Assembly (NCBI GenBank): GCA_934636655.1
Contig: CAKUAS010000018.1
Coordinates: forward strand, 1 to 40,064
Source: an uncultured Oscillospiraceae bacterium
Lineage (GTDB): Bacteria > Bacillota > Clostridia > Oscillospirales > Oscillospiraceae
DNA length: 40,064 nt
Reading direction: 5' to 3'
Part shown: one piece after another, positions 25,580-33,650 of the stretch
How the letters are laid out: every line of letters begins with the position of its first letter
Numbering within the stretch: the first letter of the stretch is position 1
The notes under the pieces: model-generated
What the model was told of the DNA's origin: nothing
What the model saw: the letters and a program-made list of their open reading frames with translations, nothing else
The model's database searches: none
Position numbers and translations under genes: made by a program

Positions 25580-26299
25580 ATGCCGATGTGGAACCCGTGG
25601 CGAGGGTGTAAAAAATGCAGTGAGGGCTGTAAGTTCTGCTATATTCATAAGGGCGACGCAAAACGCGGCGTAAATACAAATGAGATAGTCAAAACAAAGG
25701 ACTTTTATAAGCCGACCGCGCAGCTCAAAAAGGGGGGTTATAAAATGAAGTCCGGGCTTGTGTATATGGGCTTTTCTACTGATTTTCTTATAGAAGAAGC
25801 CGATGCGTGGCGCGGCGAGTGCTGGAGGATGATAAAGGAGCGCTCAGACTGCACATTTCTGTTTCTGACGAAGCGTATAGAACGTTTCGCGGAGTGTATC
25901 CCGGAGGATTGGGAGGACGGATATGAAAACGTTGTCGTGTGCTGCACGATAGAAAATCAGTACAACGCGGATAAAAAACTGGCGGTGTTCAGCGATCTCC
26001 CAATTAAGCACAAGTGCATCGCCGCTCAGCCGCTCCTTGAGTGCGTAGATATGGAAACGTACTTAGACGGTATTGAGCTTGTGGTTGTCGGCGGAGAGTC
26101 GGATAAAGATGCGCGGCCGCTCGATTACGACTGGGTGCTCGATATACGCGAGCAATGCATACGAAAGAATGTGGATTTCGAGTTCCGTCAATGTGGAACG
26201 CACTTCATAAAAGACGGCCGGCAGTATAGGCTCCAAACAAAAGACCTGTGCAAACAGGCACGTCTTGCCAACATAAACTATAGCGCTATATTAATGTGA
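25580..26299 (+). CDS. DUF5131 family protein (radical-SAM-like Cys motif)
   Basis: The 239-residue protein begins MPMWNPWRGCKKCSEGCKFC. The Cys spacing C-x2-C-x3-C-x2-C in the first 21 residues is typical of DUF5131 (phage Gp37/Gp68-like) proteins, which have a TIM-barrel radical-SAM-like fold. Further motifs are FLFLTKRIERF, VVCCTIENQYNADKK and VVVGGESDKDARPL. Activity is unknown. The gene begins three bases after the hydrolase stop, so the three genes from 24285 form one unit. Related genes occur in both phages and gut chromosomes, which suggests past transfer, but no phage genes lie nearby. Confidence 0.82.
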   Translation: MPMWNPWRGCKKCSEGCKFCYIHKGDAKRGVNTNEIVKTKDFYKPTAQLKKGGYKMKSGLVYMGFSTDFLIEEADAWRGECWRMIKERSDCTFLFLTKRIERFAECIPEDWEDGYENVVVCCTIENQYNADKKLAVFSDLPIKHKCIAAQPLLECVDMETYLDGIELVVVGGESDKDARPLDYDWVLDIREQCIRKNVDFEFRQCGTHFIKDGRQYRLQTKDLCKQARLANINYSAILM

Positions 26300-26379
26300 C
26301 ATTCAACGCGCCGTGTCTTTGCTGTTGCGTTGGCGATCGGCGCTATACTCAGTATCACAATTATAAAAGGAGAATGACA

Positions 26380-26835
26380 ATGAAAAGAAGCACACTTTTT
26401 TCGATAGTTTTGGCAGCTTCCATGCTGCTTACGCTGATGGCCTGCACTAACAAGGCAAATGAGCCTGAATCAACACCGGCTCCGACAGAAACGGCAGAGG
26501 CCGGGCGAACGATGTCGTACACCATAAAGCTTGGCGGCAAGGATACAACTGTATATCTTAACGTCAGTGACAATGAGATCGAGCTCTGGGACAGCGCATC
26601 AGGCGGCAAACTTGTTGCAGTTGCAAAGTATGCAAAGCCGCTGAACGACGCTGCGGATGCGCTTAAAAGCTGCGATTTTTCAGATCTTGACGGCGACGGA
26701 AACAGCGAGCTGACCGCTGATTTCGGCTTCAGCGACGGAACATCCGCAAAGCTCACATGGTTCTATGTCGACGGCGGCTTTACCTATAACGAGGAGTTTT
26801 CCATTCTGCCCGGCGATGAGCCTAAAGGAGAGTAA
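26380..26835 (+). CDS. Small predicted lipoprotein with an EF-hand-like loop
   Basis: The 151-residue protein has a signal of lipoprotein type (hydrophobic stretch ending LTLMAC-TN, Cys near 23) and a Thr/Pro-rich spacer. A beta-rich domain contains DLDGDGNSEL near residue 109, which fits the DxDxDG calcium loop. No family is recognised. ATG 26380 is chosen for AAAAGGAG seven bases upstream; the longer frame to 26296 has no site. It is followed by a strong terminator shared with the LysR gene. Confidence 0.78.
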   Translation: MKRSTLFSIVLAASMLLTLMACTNKANEPESTPAPTETAEAGRTMSYTIKLGGKDTTVYLNVSDNEIELWDSASGGKLVAVAKYAKPLNDAADALKSCDFSDLDGDGNSELTADFGFSDGTSAKLTWFYVDGGFTYNEEFSILPGDEPKGE

Positions 26836-26850
26836 ATTAAATATAATGAT

Positions 26851-26884
26851 AGACGCTGATGGGCATCCATCAGCGTCTCTTTTA
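26851..26884. terminator. Bidirectional terminator after the small lipoprotein
   Basis: AGACGCTGATGG-GCAT-CCATCAGCGTCT, a perfect 12-bp stem, then CTTTTAT. It overlaps the end of the convergent LysR gene. Confidence 0.88.
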
Positions 26885-27790
26885 TCTCAACGGTACGTTC
26901 TTTTTCAGTACCGACAGAAACTGAGTCAGCACGGGATTGGAGTTCGTGCTCTGCCATGCGGCGATTATTTCCTCCTGTTCGCCTTCACCTACGAGCGGAA
27001 CGAACACAAGATTGTCCGCGTCATATAGCTTGTCGGTAAAATAGTCGGGCAGGATCGAAATACCCTCCTCGGCGGCAACCATCATAAGGATACATTCCGC
27101 GTCGCAGGAACGGAAGAGAATATTCGGCTTGTAGCCCGCGTCTTTATATAACTGCATGAAAAACGCATCACCGTAGGAGTCGTTAGAAGCGTCAGGAGAC
27201 ATGTACAGGATAGTTTCGCCTCTGAGCTCGGCGCGGCTGAGCCTTCTGCGCCCGGCCAGGGGGTGCCCAGCATAAAGCGCAACTACTAACTGTGCACTTT
27301 CAACGTCGAGATACTCGATGCCATCCTGTGCCTTGAGATTTGTGCTGTCCCATGTGAATATGATATCGTACTCCTGCTGTGCAAGTCCCGCGGCGAGAAC
27401 GTCGGTCGAGCAGCGGTAAAAGCTTATCAGCGCGTTTTGGTTTTGCAGGTGAAAACTGCGCATGAGCACCGAAAGATCGCTGCGCTCATAGCCACGCACA
27501 AAGCCGACCCGCAAGGTGCCCGTGAGACCGGTGGATGCATCGTGCACACGTTCGGCCGCGCGGCTCATGCTGTCGAGTATGGACTTTGCTTCGCCCAGAA
27601 ATATTTTCCCCGCCGGGGTAAGCGACACCGGGCGCGTCGAGCGGTCAAACAGAGTACAGCCGAGTGACTCCTCCAAAAGCTGCATCTGCTGCGTCACGGC
27701 AGTCTGCGATATGTAAAATTGTTCGGCGGCCTTGGTGAAGCTGCGGCTCTCCGCCGCCGCAACGAAGTATTTAAGCTGATTTCTGTTCAT
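26882..27790 (-). CDS. LysR family transcriptional regulator
   Basis: The 302-residue protein has an N-terminal winged helix (MNRNQLKYFVAAAESRSFTK, then QTAVTQQMQLLEESLGCTLF) and a LysR substrate-binding domain (GTLRVGFVRGYERSD, then AEEGISILPDYF). ATG 27790 follows GAGG; the in-frame ATG at 27802 does not. It is divergent from the neurotransmitter-type symporter at 28143, its likely target. A MITE-like repeat ends 24 bases from the start codon, so its promoter must lie inside the repeat. Confidence 0.92.
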   Translation of the reverse strand: MNRNQLKYFVAAAESRSFTKAAEQFYISQTAVTQQMQLLEESLGCTLFDRSTRPVSLTPAGKIFLGEAKSILDSMSRAAERVHDASTGLTGTLRVGFVRGYERSDLSVLMRSFHLQNQNALISFYRCSTDVLAAGLAQQEYDIIFTWDSTNLKAQDGIEYLDVESAQLVVALYAGHPLAGRRRLSRAELRGETILYMSPDASNDSYGDAFFMQLYKDAGYKPNILFRSCDAECILMMVAAEEGISILPDYFTDKLYDADNLVFVPLVGEGEQEEIIAAWQSTNSNPVLTQFLSVLKKNVPLR

Positions 27791-27813
27791 GAAGAACCTC
27801 AAAATAAGCTGAC

Positions 27814-28045
27814 TTTTTAGAGGCGAACGGACACACCTACGAATAGGTTTAAGTGCCGACTATCCCCGTAGGGGCGGGCATTGCTCGCCCGCTTTTTTAT
27901 GGCTCCCTCCGCACTCTCCGGTTGGACTACAGCAAAACTCTCACTGCACCCACGGTAAGCGGCAGTTTTGCGGTTTTGTCAGCATCTTCGACACCGGGCT
28001 ACCGCAATCACTGTATCCGTAGGAATGTCCATGCGCTACTAAAAA
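27814..28045. repeat. MITE-like intergenic repeat, copy 1
   Basis: About 232 bases. The left end TTTTTAGAGGCG and the complement of the right end TTTTTAGTAGCG form imperfect terminal inverted repeats that continue for about 30 bases (both then contain GGACA and CCTACG). Inside lie a GTAGGGGCGGGC...GCCCGC hairpin and the CTGCACCCACGG segment shared with copy 3. The right half matches copies at 29594 and 33417. No open reading frame of note. Confidence 0.75.
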
Positions 28046-28080
28046 TAAGTTTTTCTTATTATATCATACAAAAACCGCCC

Positions 28081-28109
28081 TTGTAAACAGGCTGTTTTGG
28101 AGATAAAAT
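28081..28109 (+). promoter_or_regulatory. Promoter of the sodium-coupled transporter gene
   Basis: TTGTAA (28081-28086), 17 bases and TAAAAT (28104-28109), 34 bases before the start codon and just outside repeat copy 1. Confidence 0.65.
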
Positions 28110-28142
28110 AAGCAGCAGCTTTTATAAGAGAGGATATTTGAT

Positions 28143-29498
28143 ATGAAGAGAGAAGCCTTCGGCTCCAGGCTGGGCTTCCTGCTGGTCAGCGCGGGCTGCG
28201 CTATCGGCATAGGTAATGTCTGGCGCTTTCCCTACATAACAGGTCAAAACGGCGGCGGCTATTTCGTGCTGTTTTACCTCATCTGCCTCATTGTCATGGG
28301 CATCCCGGTGCTGACGATGGAACTCGCTGTCGGCAGAGCGAGCCGCCAGAGCGCGGTGCTCGGCTACAAGGCGCTCGAAAAGCCGGGCAGCAAGTGGCAT
28401 ATCCACGGTTGGTTCTGCCTCATAGGCTGCTATCTGCTGATGATGTATTACACGACCGTGACCGGCTGGATGGCCAGTTACTTCGGAAAATTTCTGACCG
28501 GTGTTTTCCATTCGGGAATGTCTGCCGACGCGACCGGCGCAGTGTTCGGCGATCTTCTGTCGTCACCCGGTGAGATGGCGCTATGGACCGAGCTTGTCGT
28601 AGTTGTCGGGTTCATCGTTTGCAGCTTCGGCCTCAAAAAGGGACTTGAGCGCATATCCAAGTTCATGATGCTTGCGCTGCTTGCGCTCATAGTCGTACTG
28701 GCCGTGCACAGCCTGACACTTTCCGGAGCGGGGGAGGGCATGAAGTTCTACCTTTTGCCGTCGATAGATTCTATCCGCAAAAACGGCCTTGGCAATCTAA
28801 TCATGGACGCGATGAATCAGGCGTTTTTCACCCTGAGCCTCGGTATAGCAGCCATGGAGATATTCGGCAGCTACATGAGCGATAAGCACACCCTGACCGG
28901 CGAGGCTGCGCGCATCTGCGCACTCGATACCTTCGTTGCACTCATGGCAGGCACGATAATTTTCCCGGCCTGCTTCTCCTTTGGAGTATCTCCAGAGCAG
29001 GGCCCATCGCTCATCTTTGTCACTCTGCCGCAGGTGTTTGTCAACATGTCCGGCGGACGCTTCTGGGGAACGCTGTTTTTCCTGTTCATGATCTTTGCGA
29101 GCCTGTCTACCGTGCTTGCGGTGTTTGAGAATATCATCGCCATCTGCATGGACACCTTCGGTATAAGCCGCAAAAAGGCCGTTGCCATAAACTTCGTTCT
29201 GCTTGCGCTTCTGAGTCTGCCCTGCGTGTTCGGCTATAACATCTGGAGCAACCTGCACCTCATCGGCGGCCGCGACGTGCTCGACAGTGAGGACTTCCTC
29301 GTATCGAATCTGCTTTTGCCCATCGGCTCGCTTATCTACCTGCTGTTCTGCGTCAGCAAGTGGGGCTGGGGCTTTGATAAGTATATTGCCGAAGTCAATA
29401 AGGGCACTGGCATCCGCATGTCTCCCAAGCTCAAGCCCTATTTCCAGTGGGCCCTCCCGATACTTATTCTCATAATCCTGGTACAGGGATTGATATAA
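28143..29498 (+). CDS. Neurotransmitter:sodium symporter family transporter (LeuT/MhsT-like)
   Basis: The 451-residue polytopic membrane protein carries the signature GCAIGIGNVWRFPYITGQNG at about 18-37, the unwound first helix that binds Na+ and substrate. GGGYFVLFYL and the later AFFTLSLGIAAMEIFGSYMS (helix 6) also fit. The length implies eleven helices, common among bacterial members such as MhsT and TnaT, which import aromatic or hydrophobic amino acids with Na+. Given the aromatic-acid-like operon at the window start, an amino acid substrate is plausible. It is divergent from a LysR regulator. Confidence 0.92.
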   Translation: MKREAFGSRLGFLLVSAGCAIGIGNVWRFPYITGQNGGGYFVLFYLICLIVMGIPVLTMELAVGRASRQSAVLGYKALEKPGSKWHIHGWFCLIGCYLLMMYYTTVTGWMASYFGKFLTGVFHSGMSADATGAVFGDLLSSPGEMALWTELVVVVGFIVCSFGLKKGLERISKFMMLALLALIVVLAVHSLTLSGAGEGMKFYLLPSIDSIRKNGLGNLIMDAMNQAFFTLSLGIAAMEIFGSYMSDKHTLTGEAARICALDTFVALMAGTIIFPACFSFGVSPEQGPSLIFVTLPQVFVNMSGGRFWGTLFFLFMIFASLSTVLAVFENIIAICMDTFGISRKKAVAINFVLLALLSLPCVFGYNIWSNLHLIGGRDVLDSEDFLVSNLLLPIGSLIYLLFCVSKWGWGFDKYIAEVNKGTGIRMSPKLKPYFQWALPILILIILVQGLI

Positions 29499-29501
29499 GA
29501 C

Positions 29502-29531
29502 AAAAAGCCACGCGAAAGCGTGGCTTTTTTC
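29502..29531 (+). terminator. Terminator after the sodium-coupled transporter
   Basis: AAAAAGCCACGC-GAAA-GCGTGGCTTTTT, a perfect 12-bp stem with a stable GAAA tetraloop. Confidence 0.9.
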
Positions 29532-29532
29532 A

Positions 29533-29561
29533 TTTACATATCCCTATAAATGTGCTATGAT
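29533..29561 (+). promoter_or_regulatory. Promoter of the prfA operon
   Basis: TTTACA (29533-29538), 17 bases and TATGAT (29556-29561) preceded by TGC, an extended -10. The start would fall near 29568, giving a leader of about 195 bases that contains all of repeat copy 2. Confidence 0.7.
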
Positions 29562-29593
29562 ATTTTAATAAATATAGTGGATAGCTGATAGCT

Positions 29594-29751
29594 AATGGGC
29601 GGGCATTGCCCGTCCCTACGAATGGCTTCGTGCTCCGACTATGCCTGTAGGGGCGACCAATGGTCGCCCGCTGTGCCGGTTTCGTCGGCAGCTTCGACAC
29701 CGGGTTCACGCAATATGTGTATCCGTAGGTGCGTCAATGCGCCACTAAAAA
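29594..29751. repeat. MITE-like intergenic repeat, copy 2 (left end lost)
   Basis: Shares the CCTACGAAT...CGACTAT...GTAGGGGCG hairpin block with copy 1 and the CTTCGACACCGGG...GTATCCGTAGG block and GCGCCACTAAAAA end with the others. The left terminal repeat is not recognisable. Its right end stops two bases before the prfA ribosome-binding site. Confidence 0.72.
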
Positions 29752-29763
29752 CAGGAGATAAAA

Positions 29764-30834
29764 ATGCTGGATAAACTCAAACAGCTTGATAACAGATACT
29801 CTGAACTCGAGGTTCGCATGGAAAACGGCGAGATATACGCCGATCCCGCGGCGTACACGAAATGTGTGCGCGAAATGAAGGAGCTTGAGCCCATCGTAAC
29901 GGCCTACAGGGAGTATGCCAAGTATGACAAGGCCATGAAGGATGCCGAGGAGCTCATGGCTGACCCCGAGTTCAAGGAGCTCGCGCAGGAGGAGTATAAC
30001 GAGGCAAAGCAGCGCATGTCAGAGCTTAACGAGCAGCTCAAGATCCTGCTCCTGCCCAAAGACCCGAACGATGAGCGCAACGTCATCATGGAAATACGCT
30101 CCGGCGTCGGTGGAGAGGAGAGCTCACTGTTTGCGCACGATCTTTTCCGAATGTACTCCATGTACGCCGAGAGCAAGGGCTGGAAGATAGATATCGTCAA
30201 TATAAACGAAACAGAGCTCGGCGGCATAAAAGAAATGAGCTTTGTCGTCGAAGGGCAGGGGGCGTATTCGCGCCTGAAGTTCGAAGCGGGCGGACACCGC
30301 GTCCAGCGCGTTCCGGAAACGGAGTCCGGCGGCAGGATACACACCTCGGCTGCCACGGTCGCCGTTTTGCCAGAGGCCGAGGAGGTCGAGTTTGAAATTA
30401 ACCCCGCAGACTTGCAGATCGACACCTATCGTTCCTCCGGCGCGGGCGGCCAGCACGTCAACAAGACCGAAAGTGCCATCCGCATAACGCATCTGCCCAC
30501 GGGCGTCGTTGTCGAATGTCAGGACGAACGCAGTCAGTATAAAAATAAGGACAGGGCGATGAAGATACTGCGTTCAAAGCTCTACGAGGCCGAGCAGCAG
30601 AAGCAGGCCGCCGCCATAGCGGCCGAACGCAAAAGTCAGGTCGGCTCGGGCGACCGCTCGGACAGGGTGCGCACCTATAACTTCCCCCAAAACCGCGTGA
30701 CCGATCACCGTCTTGTCGGCGATGTGCGAAACTTCAATATCCAAAGCGTCCTTAACGGCGACCTTGACCCGATAATCGATGCGCTCATAACCGCCGACCA
30801 GGCGGAAAAGCTCAAAAGGCAGGCGGAGAGCTGA
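29764..30834 (+). CDS. prfA: Peptide chain release factor 1
   Basis: A 356-residue class I release factor that ends translation at UAA and UAG. The catalytic GGQ motif (SSGAGGQHVNKTESAIR region) is near residue 228, and the codon-recognition P-x-T tripeptide is PET in RVPETESGGRIHTSA near 184. AGGAG precedes ATG 29764. It overlaps the TsaC-CoaE gene by one base (TGATG). In many Firmicutes prfA is followed by prmC, which methylates the GGQ glutamine; here it is not adjacent. Confidence 0.97.
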   Translation: MLDKLKQLDNRYSELEVRMENGEIYADPAAYTKCVREMKELEPIVTAYREYAKYDKAMKDAEELMADPEFKELAQEEYNEAKQRMSELNEQLKILLLPKDPNDERNVIMEIRSGVGGEESSLFAHDLFRMYSMYAESKGWKIDIVNINETELGGIKEMSFVVEGQGAYSRLKFEAGGHRVQRVPETESGGRIHTSAATVAVLPEAEEVEFEINPADLQIDTYRSSGAGGQHVNKTESAIRITHLPTGVVVECQDERSQYKNKDRAMKILRSKLYEAEQQKQAAAIAAERKSQVGSGDRSDRVRTYNFPQNRVTDHRLVGDVRNFNIQSVLNGDLDPIIDALITADQAEKLKRQAES

Positions 30835-32045
30835 TGGAAACTAAGATAATAGGAAAAGATGAGCTCGGCGAGGCTGCTTCGCTCATAGCATCGGGCGAGC
30901 TCGTCGCCGTGCCGACTGAAACAGTGTACGGCCTTGCGTGCAACGGTCTTGATGTGGCGGCTGTCGAGCAGGTGTACGAAGTGAAAGGCAGGCCTGAGGT
31001 CAAGCCTCTTGCGCTCATGATACATAAGGGCGCCGCGGTGACAAAATACTGCGAGAACGTCCCCAAACAGGCGCGAGTGCTTATGGATAAGTTTTGGCCG
31101 GGGCCCCTGACCATCGTTTTGAAGTCAAAGGACATAGTTCCGGATATCGTCCGCGCGGGCGGTGATACCGTTGCGCTGAGATGTCCCGATCACCCTATGA
31201 CGCAGGCAATGCTCAAAAAGGCAAAGCTTCCATTTGCAGCACCCTCGGCAAATCCGTCGGGGAGCAAAAGCCCCGTTACCGCGCAGGAGGTGTTCGACTA
31301 CTTTGACGGAAAGATCGCAGCAATTGTAGATGGCGGACAGTGCGGTATCGGACGTGAGTCAACTATAATCGACATGAGTGCTGCGCCGTATAAGGTCCTG
31401 CGTCAGGGCGCGCTGCCGGAGACCGATATAGCCTCGGAGCTTGCCGAAAGACTCAAGGTCGTCGGTATAACAGGCGGCACTGGCTGCGGAAAAACTACAG
31501 CTCTGCGTGAGCTTGAGGCTCTCGGAGCGCTGATAATCGACTGCGATGCGCTGTATCACGAGATGCTTAAAACCAACACACGTATGCTCGCGGATATCGA
31601 GCGCTCATTTCCCGGGACGGTCACGGATGGCATTCTTGACCGAAAGGCACTCGGCGCCACAGTGTTTTCGAACGAGGCCGCGCTCGAGGATCTAAATGCC
31701 ATAACGCATCACTACATTGGCCTTGAGGTAAATAAAAAGCTTGCCGACTGGGCGATGCAGGGCGGAAAGATAGCGGCCATTGATGCGATAGCGCTTATAG
31801 AGAGCAGCCTTGGCGAAAAGTGCTGTGCCGTTGTCGGTATAGTTGCCGAAAAAGCAACGCGCATCGAGCGTATAATGAAGCGCGACGGCATAAGCTATGA
31901 ATATGCCATGATGCGTGTAAATGCCCAATATCCCAACGAGTATTTCGTGCAAAAATGCGAATATGTGCTGCACAATGACGGCAGCGAGGACAAGTTCAGA
32001 AAAGAATGCAAAAATTTATTTAAGGAAGTATTGAAAAATGGCTGA
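30834..32045 (+). CDS. Fusion of threonylcarbamoyl-AMP synthase (TsaC/Sua5) and dephospho-CoA kinase (CoaE)
   Basis: The 403-residue protein is two enzymes in one frame. Residues 1-about 205 are YrdC/TsaC-like (SGELVAVPTETVYGLACNGL, KFWPGPLTIVLK, FAAPSANPSGSKSPV, RESTIIDMS), making threonylcarbamoyl-AMP for the t6A37 tRNA modification. From about 207 a CoaE-like domain begins with P-loop GITGGTGCGKTTALRELE, DCDALYHEM, DGILDRKALGATVF, the DAIALIESSL segment and RIERIMKRDGISYEYAMMRV, and should phosphorylate dephospho-CoA in the last step of CoA synthesis. The joint is only a few residues and I see no frame break. It overlaps prfA by one base and the next gene by eight. Confidence 0.9.
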   Translation: METKIIGKDELGEAASLIASGELVAVPTETVYGLACNGLDVAAVEQVYEVKGRPEVKPLALMIHKGAAVTKYCENVPKQARVLMDKFWPGPLTIVLKSKDIVPDIVRAGGDTVALRCPDHPMTQAMLKKAKLPFAAPSANPSGSKSPVTAQEVFDYFDGKIAAIVDGGQCGIGRESTIIDMSAAPYKVLRQGALPETDIASELAERLKVVGITGGTGCGKTTALRELEALGALIIDCDALYHEMLKTNTRMLADIERSFPGTVTDGILDRKALGATVFSNEAALEDLNAITHHYIGLEVNKKLADWAMQGGKIAAIDAIALIESSLGEKCCAVVGIVAEKATRIERIMKRDGISYEYAMMRVNAQYPNEYFVQKCEYVLHNDGSEDKFRKECKNLFKEVLKNG

Positions 32046-33423
32046 GATCAGAGACGAATTATTTTACAAACAGAAAAACGGTTATGACACGATGACTACG
32101 CAGCAGCGCATCGATATGGAAGATTATTGCCGTGGCTATATGGCATTTCTAAACGAAGCGCGTACCGAGCGCGAAGCCGTAAAAATGGCCATCGAAATGG
32201 CAGAAGATAAGGGCTTTGTTGAGTATGTAGACGGTATGGAGCTAAAAGCCGGAGATAAGGTATATCGCAACAACCGCGGCAAGTCGCTCATGCTGGCCGT
32301 GATCGGCAAGCAGAGCCTCGAAAAGGGCGTTGTCATCGCCGGTGCGCATGTCGACTCTCCGCGCATCGACCTCAAACAGAACCCTCTGTACGAAAGCGAC
32401 GAGCTTGCGTATTTTAAGACCCATTACTATGGCGGCATCAAAAAGTATCAGTGGGTGACCATTCCCCTCGAGCTGCACGGTGTTGTTGCGCTTAAAAACG
32501 GGGATGTAATTAATGTCACCATCGGACACGACCCTGCCGACCCGCAGTTTGTTATAACCGATCTCCTGCCGCATCTCGGTAAAGATCAGATGCGTAAAAC
32601 CATGGAAGAGGGAATAACCGGAGAGGGACTCAATATTCTCATTGGCAGCATCCCCTATGCCGACGAGGGCAGCGACAGGGTAAAGCTCGCCGTCATGAGC
32701 ATTCTCAATGACCGCTACGGCATTGTAGAGGAGGACTTCCTCTCTGCCGAGCTCACCGCGGTCCCGGCATTTGAGGTGCGGGAGATCGGTCTCGACCGTT
32801 CGCTCATCGGCGGCTACGGCCACGATGACCGCGTGTGCGCATATGCCGAGCTCAAAGCGATGCTTGATATTGCGGAGACTCCCGAAAAGACTTGTATCTG
32901 CATCCTCGCGGACAAGGAAGAAACGGGTTCTGACGGCGTGAGCGGCATGCAGAGCAGCGCGTTCGAGTGCTTCATGGAGGAGCTGTGCGACAGTCAGGAT
33001 GTTCCCCTGCGCCGCTGCTTTGCAAACAGCTTCTGCCTGTCGGCGGATGTTACAGCGGCCTTTGACCCGAATTTCCCCGAGGTCAGTGAGAAGCGCAACG
33101 ATGCAAAGCTCAATTACGGCATGGGTATCTGCAAGTTCACCGGTGCACGCGGCAAGAGCGGCACGAGCGATGCGTCCGCCGAGGTCGTTGCCTACCTTCG
33201 CAGGCTTTTTGCCGATAACGGTGTTGTCTGGCAGATGAGCGAGCTCGGTAAGGTCGATCAGGGCGGCGGCGGCACGATAGCCAAGTACATGGCAAACCGC
33301 AATATCGACACCATCGATGCCGGCGTTCCCGTAATGAGTATGCACGCCCCCTTCGAGGTCGTCGCAAAGTTTGACTGCTTCATGACCTATCTCGGCGTGC
33401 TGGCGGCATACAAAGCTTTTTAG
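32038..33423 (+). CDS. M18 family aminopeptidase
   Basis: A 461-residue cytoplasmic dizinc aminopeptidase. Metal ligands and catalytic residues are in AHVDSPRIDLK (His), GHDDRVCAY (Asp), KEETGSDG (Glu pair), SADVTAAFDP (Asp) and VPVMSMHAPFEV (His). It removes N-terminal, often acidic or neutral, residues from peptides. AAGGAAG precedes ATG 32038, which lies within the end of the CoaE domain, giving an 8-base overlap. The stop codon TAG is formed by the first bases of repeat copy 3. Confidence 0.93.
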   Translation: MAEIRDELFYKQKNGYDTMTTQQRIDMEDYCRGYMAFLNEARTEREAVKMAIEMAEDKGFVEYVDGMELKAGDKVYRNNRGKSLMLAVIGKQSLEKGVVIAGAHVDSPRIDLKQNPLYESDELAYFKTHYYGGIKKYQWVTIPLELHGVVALKNGDVINVTIGHDPADPQFVITDLLPHLGKDQMRKTMEEGITGEGLNILIGSIPYADEGSDRVKLAVMSILNDRYGIVEEDFLSAELTAVPAFEVREIGLDRSLIGGYGHDDRVCAYAELKAMLDIAETPEKTCICILADKEETGSDGVSGMQSSAFECFMEELCDSQDVPLRRCFANSFCLSADVTAAFDPNFPEVSEKRNDAKLNYGMGICKFTGARGKSGTSDASAEVVAYLRRLFADNGVVWQMSELGKVDQGGGGTIAKYMANRNIDTIDAGVPVMSMHAPFEVVAKFDCFMTYLGVLAAYKAF

Positions 33424-33601
33424 AGGCGTACGAACGCAGTTACGGATACGGTGAGTGCAGGTGCCCGGTATCTAAAGTGCTGATAAAACCGTGAGACTGC
33501 TGCACCCACGGGATGCGACAGTTTCCCGGTTTCGTCGGCAATCTCGGATACCGGGCAAGCGCAATATATGTATAGGTACAGCCTTAATTCGCCTCAAAAA
33601 A
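33417..33601. repeat. MITE-like intergenic repeat, copy 3
   Basis: Begins TTTTAGAGGCG over the aminopeptidase stop codon and ends CGCCTCAAAAAA, so the terminal inverted repeats are clear. Shares the CTGCACCCACGG block with copy 1 and the CGGTTTCGTCGGCA block with copy 2. The GTAGGGGCG hairpin of the other copies is absent. Confidence 0.72.
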
Positions 33602-33611
33602 TTAATAAAAG

Positions 33612-33650
33612 CGCCTCATACCTGACAAAATAGGTATGAGGTGATTTTTT
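33612..33650 (+). terminator. Hairpin with T-run overlapping the tepA ribosome-binding site and start
   Basis: CGCCTCATACCT (33612-33623), loop of 8, AGGTATGAGGTG (33632-33643; one G-U pair), then ATTTTTT. It looks like an intrinsic terminator, yet the right arm holds GAGGTG, the apparent ribosome-binding site, and the T-run gives the TTG start codon at 33649. Confidence 0.75.

Noticed and set aside
32242..33345. 367-codon minus-strand frame opposite the aminopeptidase
   Set aside because: The plus-strand frame has all M18 ligands; the antisense frame has none.
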